This document shows positions 1 to 12,511 of a stretch of DNA of 64,000 nt, in pieces. The DNA is taken from the NCBI GenBank assembly GCA_027924585.1, contig BSBM01000050.1, positions 7,512,001-7,576,000 on the forward strand, read 5' to 3'. Each line of letters starts with the position of its first letter. Position 1 is the stretch's first letter. The position numbers and the translations under genes are program-made. The DNA comes from Larix kaempferi (Eukaryota > Streptophyta > Pinopsida > Pinales > Pinaceae). Under the pieces are notes generated by a model that did not search any database, was not told the DNA's origin, and saw only the letters and a list, made by a program, of their open reading frames with translations.

Positions 1-1936
1 GAGCTGATTTGAATCATATTTGATGCTACCATAAAATTTATATGCTTGATTTTTGTTGATTGATGGAGAGTCATATAAATCTGATCTTTATATTCATGTA
101 GCAACATCTTAAGCAAATCATCATTATCTTGTACATTCAAAGCATGGGGATGAAGGAGTTGAATGCATACATTGCTGCAAAAATTTCTTATGGTACATAA
201 AGGGTTGTTATGGTTGTTTGGTTGACTGTCATGGTTGGAGTCTAAGTTCACCGATGCTTGGTTTTAATTATTTGGGAAACATTTTGTCCTCGTAATGGTT
301 TATTTAAGTTCACAAGACATGAGCCATGCTCTCATATTAACCAAATATTTTAAGGGCATCTTGAGACTGTGAGTGTGATTGATCAAGCATTATTTCAACC
401 CCATAACTGACCATCTCTTACCCAGGAAATGAATCTACATTATGTTCTCTTCCATGGAGAACTGGACTAGCTACTAAAAATGGAAAGGTTTGTGGAAATT
501 AATTTGAGAATCATTGTATGTTGCATGCATTGGTTTATGTTTTCCAAGGCATCAGAGAATGACAACATGTTATGTTTGGGGGATATGGATACTTTCCAAC
601 TGAGCTAACAACTCTTACTTTCCATGAGGACATGGAAATTATTCAGTTGGGGGGGAGGAGCCACTATGCTTGCCGGTTTTCCATTCATATTTATATTACT
701 CAAGTACATTATTTTTCCATATTTTGAACTGATGATATAATGCAAATCGAGAATCAGATTCTCATGATTTTTGGATAGGGAATGCATAATATTATGATGA
801 ACAAACTTGATAAGTTTCAGCTCAATCCAATGCATGGTTTTTGAGAAAATGGCCATCATCACCTACATTCATTTTGTTTATATCTTGTGATTCATCGATC
901 AGATGGATTTAATTTTTGGTGAGTAGAATCATTGTGGTAAGAGAAATATACTAACCAATTTTCAGGAAAAAAAATACTTCACGGATTTCGAGAAAATGAC
1001 CATCATCACCTACAGGAAATTTGCATTTTTCTTAAAACTCGTGATGTGAGTATCTTTGATTTTTGGTGTGGTGATGCATTGGACTAGTAAGACCTTGCTT
1101 GCAAAATTTCAGCCAAACCCAGTTTGTATTTTTTGAGAAATTGGTTCAGGAAGTTTGTTGAAACAACTACTGAAATACCTGCAAAAATTTGCCAATATAG
1201 ACATTTAGTGACTTATTTGTTCATTTCTCGAAATTTGTGAACTGGATATTGCCCAAATTAGTGTGGAGATTCACTAGACTAATAAGAAATTGCATGAAAA
1301 TTTTGAGCCATACCAATTTTGTACTTTGAGATAAATTCAACTGTTTCATCAATGTTTCAACAATATCTTAGTAGAGTTTCAACAACGATTTTGAGCAGTA
1401 GGATATATTGGGATTTGTGCATCAAGTTGCTATTATTTTTGGTATGAATATGCATTAAAAGGTGAAGTATGATATTACCAAAAATATTCTTCATCCAAGT
1501 TATAGTTTGCATACAAACTAGAATTTTCAAAATTGTTGTTACTCCACTACACTTTGTTGAAACTCCATTAGAATTGCTAGAAATCACTTGAGGGATACTT
1601 TTGAAGGTATGATGGATATGAATGAGAAGCATAAAGATGATAAGATGATATAGATGACCTTATATCATCACTTTTTGTGTTCATAATTTTCTAATGATGA
1701 TGTGTTTTAAGATTGTCCTTTCATGAGAAATGCAACAACCATTGTTTGAAGAAGTTTCAAGTATTATTTAGAAAGAAGCATCGTATTCCATTATTATCAT
1801 CAATGGAAAAACAAAGTGGTTTTGGTCACTATGCATGGTAAAATGAAAGCAACATTCAAATGATTCCTTCTAGTTTGGATGCTACACAGGTATTGGGTTG
1901 TGTGAGGACATGCAACATTTTTCAGTTTGGGGGAGA
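1..1936. other. Old repeat debris, no gene recognised
   Basis: No reading frame here resembles a known protein. Between about 780 and 1345 a degenerate unit of roughly 140-195 bp recurs four times, each with a phrase like 'tttgagaaaatgg' (near 839, 990, 1131 and 1325). Short G-rich runs at about 647-658 and 1926-1933 look like polypurine tracts. Together with the TG start at 1937, this suggests the 3' noncoding part of an old gypsy-type element, but no pol domain is visible to prove it. Confidence 0.35.
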
Positions 1937-2800
1937 TGTTGGGTCACAGATTTGTCCATATTTTCATTACTTATTGACACATATTTCATCCATCTTCTTC
2001 CTATTATTGTTCATTTATCATTCCATTTGCCATGGATTTGTTGTAACTGCTCGTAAAATACCATCTTACTCATGTTGATACTTTAGTGGTTAGTAATGAT
2101 TATTTTCCTTTGTTTTTAAGGAATTAAAGACTAGAATGCTTGATTTTACTGATGATGGTTTACGAAGCATTTTCTTGTTGTAGCACTTATGGTTCCAGCA
2201 TCCAAACTTGGCATGTTATCACATCTCCACATGAAAATTCACAACATGGTTTCATTCCTATGATTGATTATGTGGATTTTTTATCTGAATTCGTGCCCAA
2301 GTCCAACATGGCAGCCTCCAACTCATGATCAAACGGTCCCAACCAAAAATGCGTGCCAAATAAAAACACATTGATTTTTGTTGCAATTTGCGGGTCAATG
2401 AAGAAGAATCTCAAAAATCTAGGACATGGGTTTTGTGCAGAACGAGCCCAATTAGCATACTCTCAATGAAAATCACCCAAAACGACTACGGTTTGAGAGA
2501 TCTAGCCGGCTCTCTAAATGTGTATTTTCTAGATTTATGGTGGAGACCGGTTTCCTAAACTCAACAATTTGTTTGAGCGACCCAAGGATTTGGGGATTGG
2601 ATCTTATCATTCTTTTCACTGCAATAATGTATAAATAATATCTCTTAGATCAGAGGAAGGGGGTCATGAGGTTGTATCGAATATATATATATATATTGTA
2701 ATAAAGAGTTGAACTGATGTAATTTCTGAGTTTGTTTCAATAATACCAAAGTGTTGATGGATTTGCAACAATGTGAAACTTCTTCTTGATATTGTAAGTC
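1937..2800 (+). repeat. Probable LTR remnant, right end unresolved
   Basis: A G-rich purine tract (TTTGGGGGAGA) directly precedes TGTTGGGTCACAG, the arrangement expected at the start of a 3' LTR. A TATA box (TATAAATA) lies at about 2630-2637, followed by an (AT)n run near 2675-2697 and an AATAAAG signal. This spacing fits U3, then R/U5. I could not find the partner LTR or a clear CA end, so the right boundary is arbitrary. Confidence 0.35.
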
Positions 2801-3529
2801 TTTTGGCCATGCATGCTAGGTGAGGAAGGCCCCCCACTCTGGTATGTGTTGGTCTTGTTTCTTTATTTCTATTTTCATATTCTTTCTTCTGTTAAATAGA
2901 TAGAGAGTTATTTTATTTTCCTTTAAACTCCATTCATGATTTGTTAAATTGTTAATGATAGAGATTTAATTAATTTTTAAGTTGGATTGTTGCCTCATCC
3001 GTAGTTTACACAATGCTATTAGTCTATATTTTGATGTCACTTCTTTAATTTATGCAAGAGTGATTTATTTTAGTAGTACGACTTTCATTCTCATGCAAGT
3101 GTGAGTTCATTTCAGTAGAATGCTTTATTTCAGCAAGTGTGAATTTGATTTCCTTTCAGAGCAAGTGTGAGAGAGTGATTTCCTTTCAAGATGTGTGTTT
3201 CATTTCACGGTGTGATTTAAGTCTACAACAAGTGTTTGAATTAATTGATTGCATAGATAACAATGTTAGTTGGAACTTGTTTCCTACATAGATCTTGCAT
3301 GATAAATTTGAAATAAAAGACTTCCTTGGGTTGACAATTTATGTTTTGGGAATTTCAATTGTTTATTTAATTAGACAATTAATTTACTCAACGTTTTCAA
3401 GGCGATGTTTTGAAAAACCCCTTAAAAGTAATGATAATTGAACTTTTGGAGATGATAGTGTTATAAAAATCCATCTCCAAAAGCCATGTTTTAGAGACGG
3501 TTTATATATGTCAGTTTTTATTATGGTAG
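2801..3529. other. Noncoding, short degenerate repeats
   Basis: No gene is seen. From about 3085 to 3215 the phrases 'caagtgtga' and 'tttcctttca' or 'catttca' recur at roughly 35-bp intervals, a short decayed minisatellite. Confidence 0.4.
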
Positions 3530-3894
3530 TTGCATCATGTGTTTGAAATATCACCAATACTGAGAGGGGGGGAATCAATATTGGGCACTTTTTAGCCAAT
3601 TTATCTTTCACTTTAAATTATGTTAGCAACATTAATCATTACTTATCATTCATGTATAAATATACCTTAAACATAAAGTAAACAATGCACGGAACACAAG
3701 GATTTTACGTGGAAATCCAGCAGGGATAAAAAGCACTGAAACTTATCTACAAAGTTTCAATGTTTACAAGCTAATCTTGAAGGAGAGTCCTATCCCCTGA
3801 ATTTCAGGATCCAACCTGAAGGGAGATGCAACTCCCTAGATGTTCCATCTCCAATTGGAATTTGAGGTTCCAACCCCCTAAATATATATATATA
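3530..3894 (-). repeat. LTR remnant in reverse orientation
   Basis: Read on the minus strand, this segment has a run of short lines ending in '...aacctc', '...gggagttg' and '...tttccacgtaaaatcc', then the phrase CCCCCCTCTCAGTATTGGTG. The same phrase occurs on the plus strand near 29430-29450, within a similar context. Both are probably remnants of one old LTR family, here truncated at the (TA)n tract where Copia-A inserted. Neither has a visible internal region. Confidence 0.4.
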
Positions 3895-3899
3895 TATAT

Positions 3900-4486
3900 T
3901 GTTGATGTAAATGTAACTTCGGAAGATATTCAATTGTATTTTATATGATATTATTATTGTATTTTATTTGTACCTCCGACGGAGATGTTTTCCCTCCGGT
4001 CGGAGATGTTATTATTACATTTGGTCATGTAAAGTCATTGAGGTAAATTCTCCATTGTAAGTTGGGGCAATAGATCCCCTAGAGTCAAATGTAATATGGT
4101 TATTGAGTCTTCCTAGAGAAGTCAGCCTAGTCAGGTTTAGTTTAGGCCGACCTAGTTAGTGAAAAGGTCACCCCAAGGTAAAGTATAAATAGAGAGCAAG
4201 GCTCTCTCATTTGGACACACACTCACTCACTGAAGTTTGCATTAGTGAGAGAGAGAAGACAAGTTCGCATAGGAGGAAAGAGAGAGAGCTGCAGAATACC
4301 ATCTTGTTTTGGGGTTTTACTTTTGTGATATTGTATTGGTGACTATTCTATCTCTGAGGAAGTTGCGGTGTTTTCTCGTTAATGGTTTCCCCGAGGAAAA
4401 TCTTTGTGTCTATTGTTTATTATGTGCTTGTTATTCTTTCAGATAAGATCCTAATTAATATTGATTAAAAAGTTGAAAAACTAACA
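3900..4486 (+). repeat. Copia-A 5' LTR
   Basis: The LTR is 587 bp with TG...CA ends and matches the 588-bp copy at 25236 with scattered substitutions. A TATA box (TATAAATAGAG) lies at 4184-4194, and the transcript start would fall shortly downstream, near the 'ctctctcatttgg' stretch. The paired phrase 'tccgacggagatg...tccggtcggagatg' near 3975-4010 is a short internal repeat. Confidence 0.95.
4184..4194 (+). promoter_or_regulatory. TATA box of Copia-A 5' LTR
   Basis: TATAAATAGAG sits about 285 bp inside the LTR. The same motif is at 25520-25530 in the 3' LTR. It matches the plant pol II consensus and marks the U3/R transition. Confidence 0.7.
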
Positions 4487-4499
4487 TGGTATCATAGCT
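4487..4499 (+). other. Copia-A primer binding site
   Basis: TGGTATCATAGCT begins directly after the LTR end. It is one substitution from TGGTATCAGAGC, the sequence complementary to plant initiator Met-tRNA used by most copia elements. Confidence 0.85.
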
Positions 4500-4922
4500 A
4501 AACTGAAAGGAATACATTATGCAGCTGCGGGAAGCTAGGGATTCTAAGTTTGAGGTCTTCTCTCCACAGATCATCCAAAAAAGGAGGCTAGGATAACTCT
4601 CCCTAGGAGGGTGCATATTTATGTCAAAGCAGAATCTGATTCTAAGAATTTTCATTTTTTGGCTCATCACTACTACCAAAGGAAAACTAGGGAATCAATT
4701 ATTTCAAGATTCTGTTCACAGATTTGGAAGAGTGAGTACATTGGACAAATAGCCTTGAGGAGGAACATCTACCTGTCCAATCAGAAGTTTCAAATTCCAA
4801 TTTTGGAAAATTATGGTTTCTCTAACAAACCCTCGACCAACCAGCTTCAGATCCAGCTTGGGAATCTTAAATTGGTAAGATATAAAATCTTTTCTATTTC
4901 CATTTGAGGTTCTCATTTCAAA

Positions 4923-7427
4923 ATGAATCACCACACCAAGCTTGAGGATAAGCTTGAGGGAGCTGATAAATTCTGAGCATGGAAGTATAGGATTGCCCTT
5001 GTCCTTGAAGAAAATGATTTGGACAAGTATGTCAATGAAGAGGTTCTAGCACCAGAGGATGATAAAGGTAAATCCATCCACAAGAAGAACTTGGTTAAGG
5101 CCAAGAGAATCATTGCATATTCTAGTAAGGATCATCTCATCCCACATGTGTCATCTCTGAAGACACCCAAGGATATGTTTGATTCCTTGACAAAGCTATT
5201 TGAAGGGAAGAAAATAAATTGGAAGATGATCTTGAGGAAACAACTTAAGAATGTGAAGATCCAAAATGCAGAGACCATGCAATATTATTTCACAAGGGTC
5301 TCTTAGATCAAGGAGCAACTTGAAGTAGTTGAAGAAAAGGTAGAAGAAGGAGAGATCATGATGACCACCTTGAATGGTCTCCCAAGATCATGGGACTCAT
5401 TCATTCAAGGGATATGTGCCAGAAAGAGGTTGATCACCATCAACAGATTATGGGAAGAATGTACACAAGAAGAAGCTTGACTTGTGGCACGAGAAGAGAA
5501 GATGGGAGAAAATGATGATCAATCTCTCATAGCACATGTCAAGAAGAATGATAACAAGAGGGAGCACCATCATCACAGTAAGAGGGACAAATACCATCAA
5601 AATCAGAGGGAGAACTATAGAAGATCCAGAAGAGATCTATCCAATATTAGATGCTATACATGTGATGAGAAGGGACACTACTCCATAGATTTTCCCAGAA
5701 TTAGAAGTGTCTCCAACAAGAAGAAAAACAACAAGAAAAGGCACCATGCTCACACTGCGGAATATGATGAACCTGCAAGGAAGAGAACCAGAGAAGAAAG
5801 TGATGAATCTTCAAGTGATGAAGAATATGTCCTGATATCCGCACTCACGGGAACTGTCACACATGGGAGTAATTGTTTTCTTGTAGATAGTGGATCTTCC
5901 AAGAATATGATGGGATAGGAAGAATATTTCACAAATATATCTGAGCATGAGTCACCTCACAAGGTGAAACTTGGGGATGATTACCAATACCCCATAAAAG
6001 GAATTGGAGAAGCTTCATACAAGCTAGACTCTGGAAAATCTCTAAAGATGAAAGATGTCCTGTATGTTTCAGGACTAAAAAGAATCTTCTCTCCATATCA
6101 TCACTAGATGCTAAGGGTATGAGGGTTTCATTTGTTGATGGCCAATTCCTAATGTGGCCAAAGGGGAAGACAATAGATGATGCAACTGTGATTGGAGAGC
6201 AAGAGGGAGGTTTTTACAAATTGAAGGGTCAACCTGAACAAGCATTGGTTCATGACTCCATGGAGCCAAGTGAACTTTGGCATAGAAGGCTTGCACATGT
6301 GCACTATAGAGAACTACCTATTGCAAGTAAAGCAGTTTCAGGACTTCTAAAAATCCAGACAAAGTAGGAAGGTATTTGAAAAGTATGTGTGAAAGGAAAG
6401 AATGTGAAGAAGGCATTTCCAAGCAGTGAAAGAAAATATAAAGGGATATTGGAGATCATCCACTCCGATGTATGTGGTCCCATGTCATCCAACTCATTAA
6501 GTGGGTGTGTATATTATGTTTCATTCATTGATGATTTTTCCCATAAGACTTGGATATACTTATTGAAAGGTAAATATGAACTATTCAGTAAGTTCAAGGA
6601 ATTCAAAGCCTTGATCGAGAATCAAACTGAGAAGAAGATCAAGACCCTCCAATCAGATAATGGAGGGGAATTCACCTTGGAAGATTTCAAGAACCTATGC
6701 AGAGAATCTGGGATTAAGAGGGAGTTGAGCACTCCCTACAATCCACAATAGAATGGAATTGCAGAAATAAATAATAGAGTGATAATCGAAGCAACAAAAG
6801 CAATGCTTTATGACCAGGATCTTCTGATGCACTTATGGGAAGAAGCTGCAAGGACAACGATTTATGTACAGAACCATACTCCTCATCGAGTACTAGAAAA
6901 CAAGACTCCATAAGAAGTGTTCTCCGATGAGAAACCATAAGTCATCCATATAAGGATATTTGGTTTCCCAGTGTCCAAACACATTCCAAAGGAGAAGAGG
7001 ATGAAGCTAAATCCTTCAGGAAAGAAGGAAATATTCATAGGATACAATGAAGCATCAAAGGCCTACCGAATATACTTCCCAGGATTCAAGAAGATTGACA
7101 TCAACAGAGATGTCACATTTGACGAAGACTCAACATATAACAAATCAAGAAGACTACCTATTGAAGAGGCTAAAGAACCTGAAGTCCCAAGATTAGAGAT
7201 ATAACTATGGAAGAAGAGATTCCAGAAGATCATGAAGACCGTGATATGGGAGAACCATAAGAACCTGTAGATCCACCTCGTGAGAAGAACTCCCACAAGC
7301 GAAAACTAGCATGGGTACGAGAAGAAATACAATATGCAGAGAATTATGGCACTCCAGAGGGGATGCACAAAGAAATTAAGAGACCTAGGCCATACTCCAA
7401 CTATGTAGCCCTGTTGTGCGACATCAT
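4923..7427 (+). pseudogene. Copia-A gag-protease-integrase, broken
   Basis: The frame starts with ATG at 4923 (MNHHTKLEDKLEG). The UBN2-type gag domain is followed by a CCHC zinc knuckle near 5650 (CYTCDEKGHYSIDF, last Cys replaced by Phe) and the protease motif VDSGSSKNM near 5885. The integrase zinc region (ELWHRRLAH) is near 6275, and the core has HSDVCGPM and QSDNGGEF. In-frame stops occur at 4974, 5304, 5478, 5916, 6365, 6377, 6749, 6911, 6938, 7202 and 7258. One-base shifts occur near 6080 and 7204. The frame ends where Gypsy-B inserts at 7428. Copia-F is a related but distinct copy. Confidence 0.93.
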
Positions 7428-8230
7428 TGTTGGTAGGTGGTTAGATGGGTCATTATCGCAGCACTACGAGTGCTGCGATACCGCGAAAGGTGGAAAATGG
7501 AGTGCAGATGATGATATTTTATGCAATTTTTGGTTAGTTTGTACCACAGTATGCAGGTTTTTGGGTCGTTTGGACCACAATAGATAGATTTTGGGTCATT
7601 TTCTTGAAGTGTCGGTTAGGAAGTAGTTGGAAAGTGGACAAGAAATGTAAATGCGGAAGCCTATAAATAGATGTAGGATTATAAGTGTTGGATCATCTGG
7701 GATTGTGTATCTTAGATCTAGAGATATCTGTGAGATATACATTTTGTGGAGTATGAGGGGAAGACTGAACATTTTGTATTTGGGTTTTAGCGGAGTTAAT
7801 ATGATGTGATAGAGCTGTTTTGCGGAATCCATGTGTTTCTGTTGTTCATTTTTGGTAATGCATGTTGCGATATGAATCTATGAATAATGCGATGTTTCCT
7901 TGCTGCAATTAATGCTTTACTATTATATTTGCTACGAAGATGAATGGTTCTGTTGAATGATGCTATGAATATAAATTATGTGTGAGTTAAATGCATAGAT
8001 CTATTTCTGAAATGTTGCAATAAGTTAAGTAATTGAGCTGCAAACATCATCCTTCATTCGGTGGAAACATGGTTTCGTCAACTCTCCCTTGAACATCTCG
8101 GGTGAGACCTCATCTGCTCCGCAGGTGTTGCTGGACGGGGTAAAACCTTCCTGGGCCGGTGCTCAGGGAGATCGCAATGGTTTGGGTGTCGACAGTGAAT
8201 GGAACCCCTGTTGAATGGGTTTCCAACGCA
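7428..8230 (+). repeat. Gypsy-B 5' LTR
   Basis: This copy is about 803 bp and matches 20497-21283 along its length. A TATA box (TATAAATAG) is at 7662-7670. Near its start it has a perfect 11-bp inverted repeat with a 3-base loop (7455-7479) that the 3' LTR lacks, which explains most of the length difference. The last bases (TTCCAACGCA) differ from the 3' LTR end, so the exact end is slightly uncertain. I do not recognise the primer site that follows. Confidence 0.88.
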
Positions 8231-8561
8231 ACCGGAGATACAAGACTGGTTTGATAAGAAGTTGCAAGAATTTAATGAAAAAGAAAGTCAAAACTCTCGG
8301 CTGACAGTGGATCAGTGGATGGAAAGATATATTCACAACGGTTTGCACGAATATTTTTTTCTGTGAGTTCCCAGTCATCTTGTATGAGTGGTTGGAGAAG
8401 TTGACCTTTCAGAAGAGGAACTTCCAAGGTGGTGAATCGAGGACCTGGACTCTGGAGCTGATCCAGGAGCTATAGGAAGTCGACAACAAGGCGTCGCGAG
8501 CTGTTGAAATTTGGCTTGACATCATATTGGAAAGCTATATCACTGAATTTGCGGTCGATAC
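8231..8561 (+). other. Gypsy-B leader with broken coding segment
   Basis: One frame reads through KKLQEFNEKESQNSRLTV and DQWMERYIHNGLHEYF. After a one-base shift it continues with EWLEKLTFQKRNFQGG and a stop. The reading looks protein-like but I do not recognise it. It could be an N-terminal part of the element's polyprotein or a small upstream ORF, and it is interrupted by the solo LTR at 8562. Confidence 0.45.
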
Positions 8562-9539
8562 TGTTATACCTCCATATTTCACAGTGTCGCATCTTCACAA
8601 TAAAAATAGTTGACGACACTTCCCCTATTGCTTAAAACACCCAGAAGAGAAAAATGATGAATGATCCATGAAGACAAACTTGTCCTATTAGGAATCAACC
8701 CAGTTGAGACTTCATATACCTACACTACCACTCCTTGCTCAAGCTTAGGAGCACGCTAGTCCCCACTACCGTGCCATGCTCCTTCTCTGCTACGTGGTAC
8801 TACCGCGCTATGCTTAGTTGAAGGGGCGTGATACTCCTTTTTTAAACTTTTTGCCATGGTTTGTGGAATCTTGATCTTCGAGAGATTTTTGAGGATTGGC
8901 ATCCCTGATTCGATCCTAACTCACTTTCTCAGATTAGTGGGTCTGATCCACTAAACACTCCCAAGATCCATCCTTCTCTCTTGTTGGTTAACCCTACTAC
9001 ACACTATAAGAGAGAGGCCTTCCATGAGAAAAGGGGAGGACTCTTGGAGACATCAAACCTATGATCTTGAATCCTTGTGGAGATAGCTAGAGGAGAAAGC
9101 ACTTGGAGCTGGGAGTTGGCTTGGACATCAAGCAACCATTGTAAGTGACTTCAAGTTTGTAATAAAACATAACTTGTCTTGTTTCCCAAATCATGTATGT
9201 TGATCTTGTTTCAATCATATGATTTGTTTTTGCTATAGATTTAGATTCTAACATATGTTTCAAGATTGCTAGAAGATTGTATATTGCTTGTATCTTGGTT
9301 CATTCTAATAGGTTCATTCGCGAGGACTTGAAGATTGGAGCAACAACCAGGACGAGCAATTAAATCAAAGGTCAGTCAGATCTCTTCCATTTCTTCCAGC
9401 ATTATGATATTGAAATATTTGTTTGGATCTAGGAATTCAAGGTAGAATTTGTTATCTTTTTGTCTTAGTTTAGAGTTAGTTAAGTCTACTTTAACCTTAG
9501 AGAGTTTCTACCTATCCGTAGGGAGAAATATCTACAAAA
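8562..9539 (+). repeat. Solo LTR of the Tat-D family, plus orientation
   Basis: It begins TGTTATACCTCCATATTTC and ends ATCTACAAAA (the family end is ATCTACAACA). It aligns along its whole length with the 980-bp LTR at 31217. The flanking 5-bp duplication GATAC (8557-8561, 9540-9544) shows a true insertion reduced to one LTR by LTR-LTR recombination. A TATA-like CTATAAGAGA lies near 9006. It contains GGTACTACCGCGC-type motifs near 8780-8815. Confidence 0.93.
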
Positions 9540-9544
9540 GATAC

Positions 9545-9900
9545 AAACAAATCCTACAGTGAACCTGAAAGATATTTCTTTCGTGGACCACGGGGAAGGT
9601 TTTTGCTATCCCTCCAGCTGTCTAGTAAGATGCTTATTTGCAAGAAGGGTATATTGAAGATGCATCTGGATTAGTAAACAACCTGGTGGGTGGAGGCCAT
9701 GGGTACCACGATAGCAGGGGGGAAGTACATGGAATGATAAGGGGCAGATGGGCGCAGGTCATGACGAGACTGTGAGTGAAGCCAAGGAAGAGAGTGGTCT
9801 TACAAGGGGAGGAGCGAGGTTTTGACATGAAAAGAGCAAGAGGATAGGAGAAGGTCCTGCTGCGATCGAACCGCAAGGCCGCGAAGGAAGACCACACGGG
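9545..9900 (+). other. Gypsy-B leader, second part
   Basis: This is the Gypsy-B sequence between the solo LTR and the gag start. Short protein-like readings occur (YFFRGPRGRFLLSLQLSSK near 9570), but no continuous frame or known domain is visible. It is G-rich and purine-rich from 9690 to 9900. Confidence 0.4.
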
Positions 9901-11580
9901 ATGAAGCGACCTCACAGTACGGACAAGGACAACCAGGCTACACCCATGATAGAGGCAGGACCAAACCCCAGCAGCAATGTTCCCACACCTCCGCTCACTA
10001 TCTGTCAACCAGTAAGAAACACAACCTCCACACCATCGTGTCAACAAAACTTGATTGCTAGTAGTTTAGCGACTGCAAGAAGGAAGCCCAGGATGGCGAG
10101 AAAGGATAAGAAGTTACCACTGTTCCATGGGACCAGAACAGATAATCCTGAACAATACTGGTTCTTATGTGAGGCAGTATGGACCGTGAAGAAAATTACT
10201 GATGATGATGCTAAGAAAGGACAGTTAGCAACAACTCTGTGAGGTAGCGCATTAGACTGGTTTATGAAGTTTGTTCTAGTCCCTACAGGAGCTCCAGAGA
10301 AGACGCTGGACGGTATCAGGAAAGGATTGATTGCAGGATTCAAGAAACCCAAGTCTGAAGCACAGTATTTTATAGAACTAAAAGAGATTAACCAGTACCC
10401 CAATGAAACGGTGTGAGACTTTGACCAACGATTCAAGACACTGATGGCGAGGGTCAGCTTTGACATGAGCATTGTCCAACACAAGGAATGGTTCATCGCA
10501 GCATTGCTCCCACACATTCGATTACCGCTAATGCAATAGAACATTACAACACCAAGAGAAGCTAGGGAGATTGCAATGCAGTTAGATGCTTCGCCAATTG
10601 GTGAAAACACAGCTGGGATGTCACAGATTCAGATGCAGCTGGCTAACCTGACCATACAGCTGCAAGATCTTAAGAATGGCAAGGAACAATGAGAAGAATT
10701 CTGGTGTACGCGATTTCGAGGAGAAGGGAATACTAAGGACAATTGCCCAGACTTCCGCAATTATCTGGTTGAAGGAGCACCGAATCCGTTGAGTGGCGGT
10801 GGCATGCCGTGGTGTCGTGTCTGTCAGGTATATGGACACCGCCACGACGAATGTCAATACATGCAGAAAATGGTCACAAAACCGATGAATCTATATTGTA
10901 CATTTTGCAAATCAGTGGGAAACGAAGACAAAGATTGTCGTGCATATGGGTTGCTTCAGGAGAGAACGTATGATGCATTCTATGTGAAGGACGAGCAACG
11001 TGCTGTACAACAACCTCAACTGCAACCACAAGTAGCCCAACCGCTACCTCAATCGCATGTGCAGTTTGTACCGTAGCAACAACCAAATCAGTTTATGCCG
11101 TAATATGCTCCAATGCAAATGGCTCCACAGCAGCCATAGTACAGTAAAAAACCGTAGTATGTGCAGCAAGGGAAAGGCATGCTACCAAATCCTATGAAGC
11201 AACAGTTCAATCAACCACATTACCAATAGCATGGCAGATTCCAGGGTGGACGTGGCAGAGGATTTATCACGGAGGAGGACAAGGAGGTCGCGGAGGAGGA
11301 CGAGGAGGTTGTAGAGGAGGATGAGGAGGTCGCGGACCTGTTCAGTGGTATGACTATGCGGTATGGGGACAATACCAGCGAGATTTCCCACTATTGCAGA
11401 TGCACTATACGTTTTGTTTTTTACAGACCATACTGTAGAAAACTGCCCACAATTGATTGCGCGATGGCAAGCAGGGAACGTTCCACAATTGCAGAATCAG
11501 AATCAGGTGCAGTAGCCAATATAGAATCAAGTGCAGCAACCAACGTAGAACCAGAACCAACGTCCAAATCAAAATTCTAA
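9901..11580 (+). pseudogene. Gypsy-B gag (capsid plus zinc-finger region)
   Basis: The frame opens at ATG 9901 (MKRPHSTDKDN). The retrotransposon gag domain runs from about 10110 to 10600, with KLPLFHGTRTDNPEQYW, GSALDWFMKF and a downstream EAREIAMQLDA. Cys/His-rich stretches follow: WCRVCQVYGHRHDECQYM near 10810 and YCTFCKSVGNEDKDC near 10900, probably nucleic-acid-binding knuckles. The tail (11070-11580) is Gln/Pro/Gly-rich. Several stops (for example at 10240, 10414, 10690 and 11075) interrupt it. After about 11580 the open frame shifts. Confidence 0.85.
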
Positions 11581-11587
11581 CCAGAAC

Positions 11588-12511
11588 GTGAACCAACCAG
11601 GGAATCCACCGGAAAATCAGAATCAGGGCGCGAGTGTTGCAACAATTTATGCAGAGCCAAGGGCACAAGATGCGGCTATCGTAGTTATCACTCGGGGAGG
11701 TGAAACAACAGGAGAGGATAGCCCACATCTACTTATTCGGTTAGCAGGACATAAGAAGGTGTCATTTGACATTGATTCTGAGCATGATGCATTCTTCTAG
11801 GTGCGATAGGTGATGGAAAAGGATCAAGGTAAGGCCATCGTTTGTGACATGCCCCCTGTCTTTGATGCCACTTCAGAGGCAGGTCTATCCGCGCAGTCTG
11901 GAACCTTGCATAAATTTTTTGAGAGCTGTTTATTATTGGCAAGGGATCCCGCTGCTCTTGCTGATATTGAGAGCCTGTTGCAGCGACTGGCCAGGGGACG
12001 AAAAGAGTCTACGGTAAATTCTTTACAGTGGCAGAAGACAGGTAAGGAGATGCATATGAACATTCAAATTGGAGACTATGATGTTGATTAAGTTATTCTG
12101 GATCTTGGTTGAGATGTCAACATCTTAACCGAGCATGCATGGTAGAAAATGGGGATCCCCCCATTGAGCTGGTCTCCTGTACAATTCCAGCTAGCTAATC
12201 ACGCCAAGGTGACACCGATTGGGAGAGTTCCATGCCTAGTGGTGGACATTGAGGGAATGAAGACTTATGCTAACTTTGACATCATCGAAGTAGTCGAAGG
12301 GGGAGTCTCTTATCTCGCATTGTTGGGGATTGGATGGGCTAACGATAGTGGAGCAGTAATGAACTTTAAGAGGCAGATGATGACTTTTCAAAATCACGAT
12401 CTCAGATTTATGGCCCCGTTGGATCCGACTGAAGGACGCAGATACATTGAACCAGTGAAGGACAAAGATCCCTGTGGATGGGACTATGCATTCAATATTT
12501 TCGAAGATTAA
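11588..12511 (+). pseudogene. Gypsy-B aspartic protease region
   Basis: The reading frame differs from gag. Retropepsin features are VILDLGxDVNIL near 12090-12125, where D-L-G replaces the usual D-S/T-G and a stop occupies the x position. This is followed by the flap and C-terminal part ending in YLALLGIGWANDSGAV near 12310, a good match to the hydrophobic-G second loop. The N-terminal extension (11588-12060) is acidic and unrecognised. Stops occur at about 11798, 11807, 12089, 12110 and 12146. This is typical of plant gypsy elements, where protease lies between gag and RT. Confidence 0.75.
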
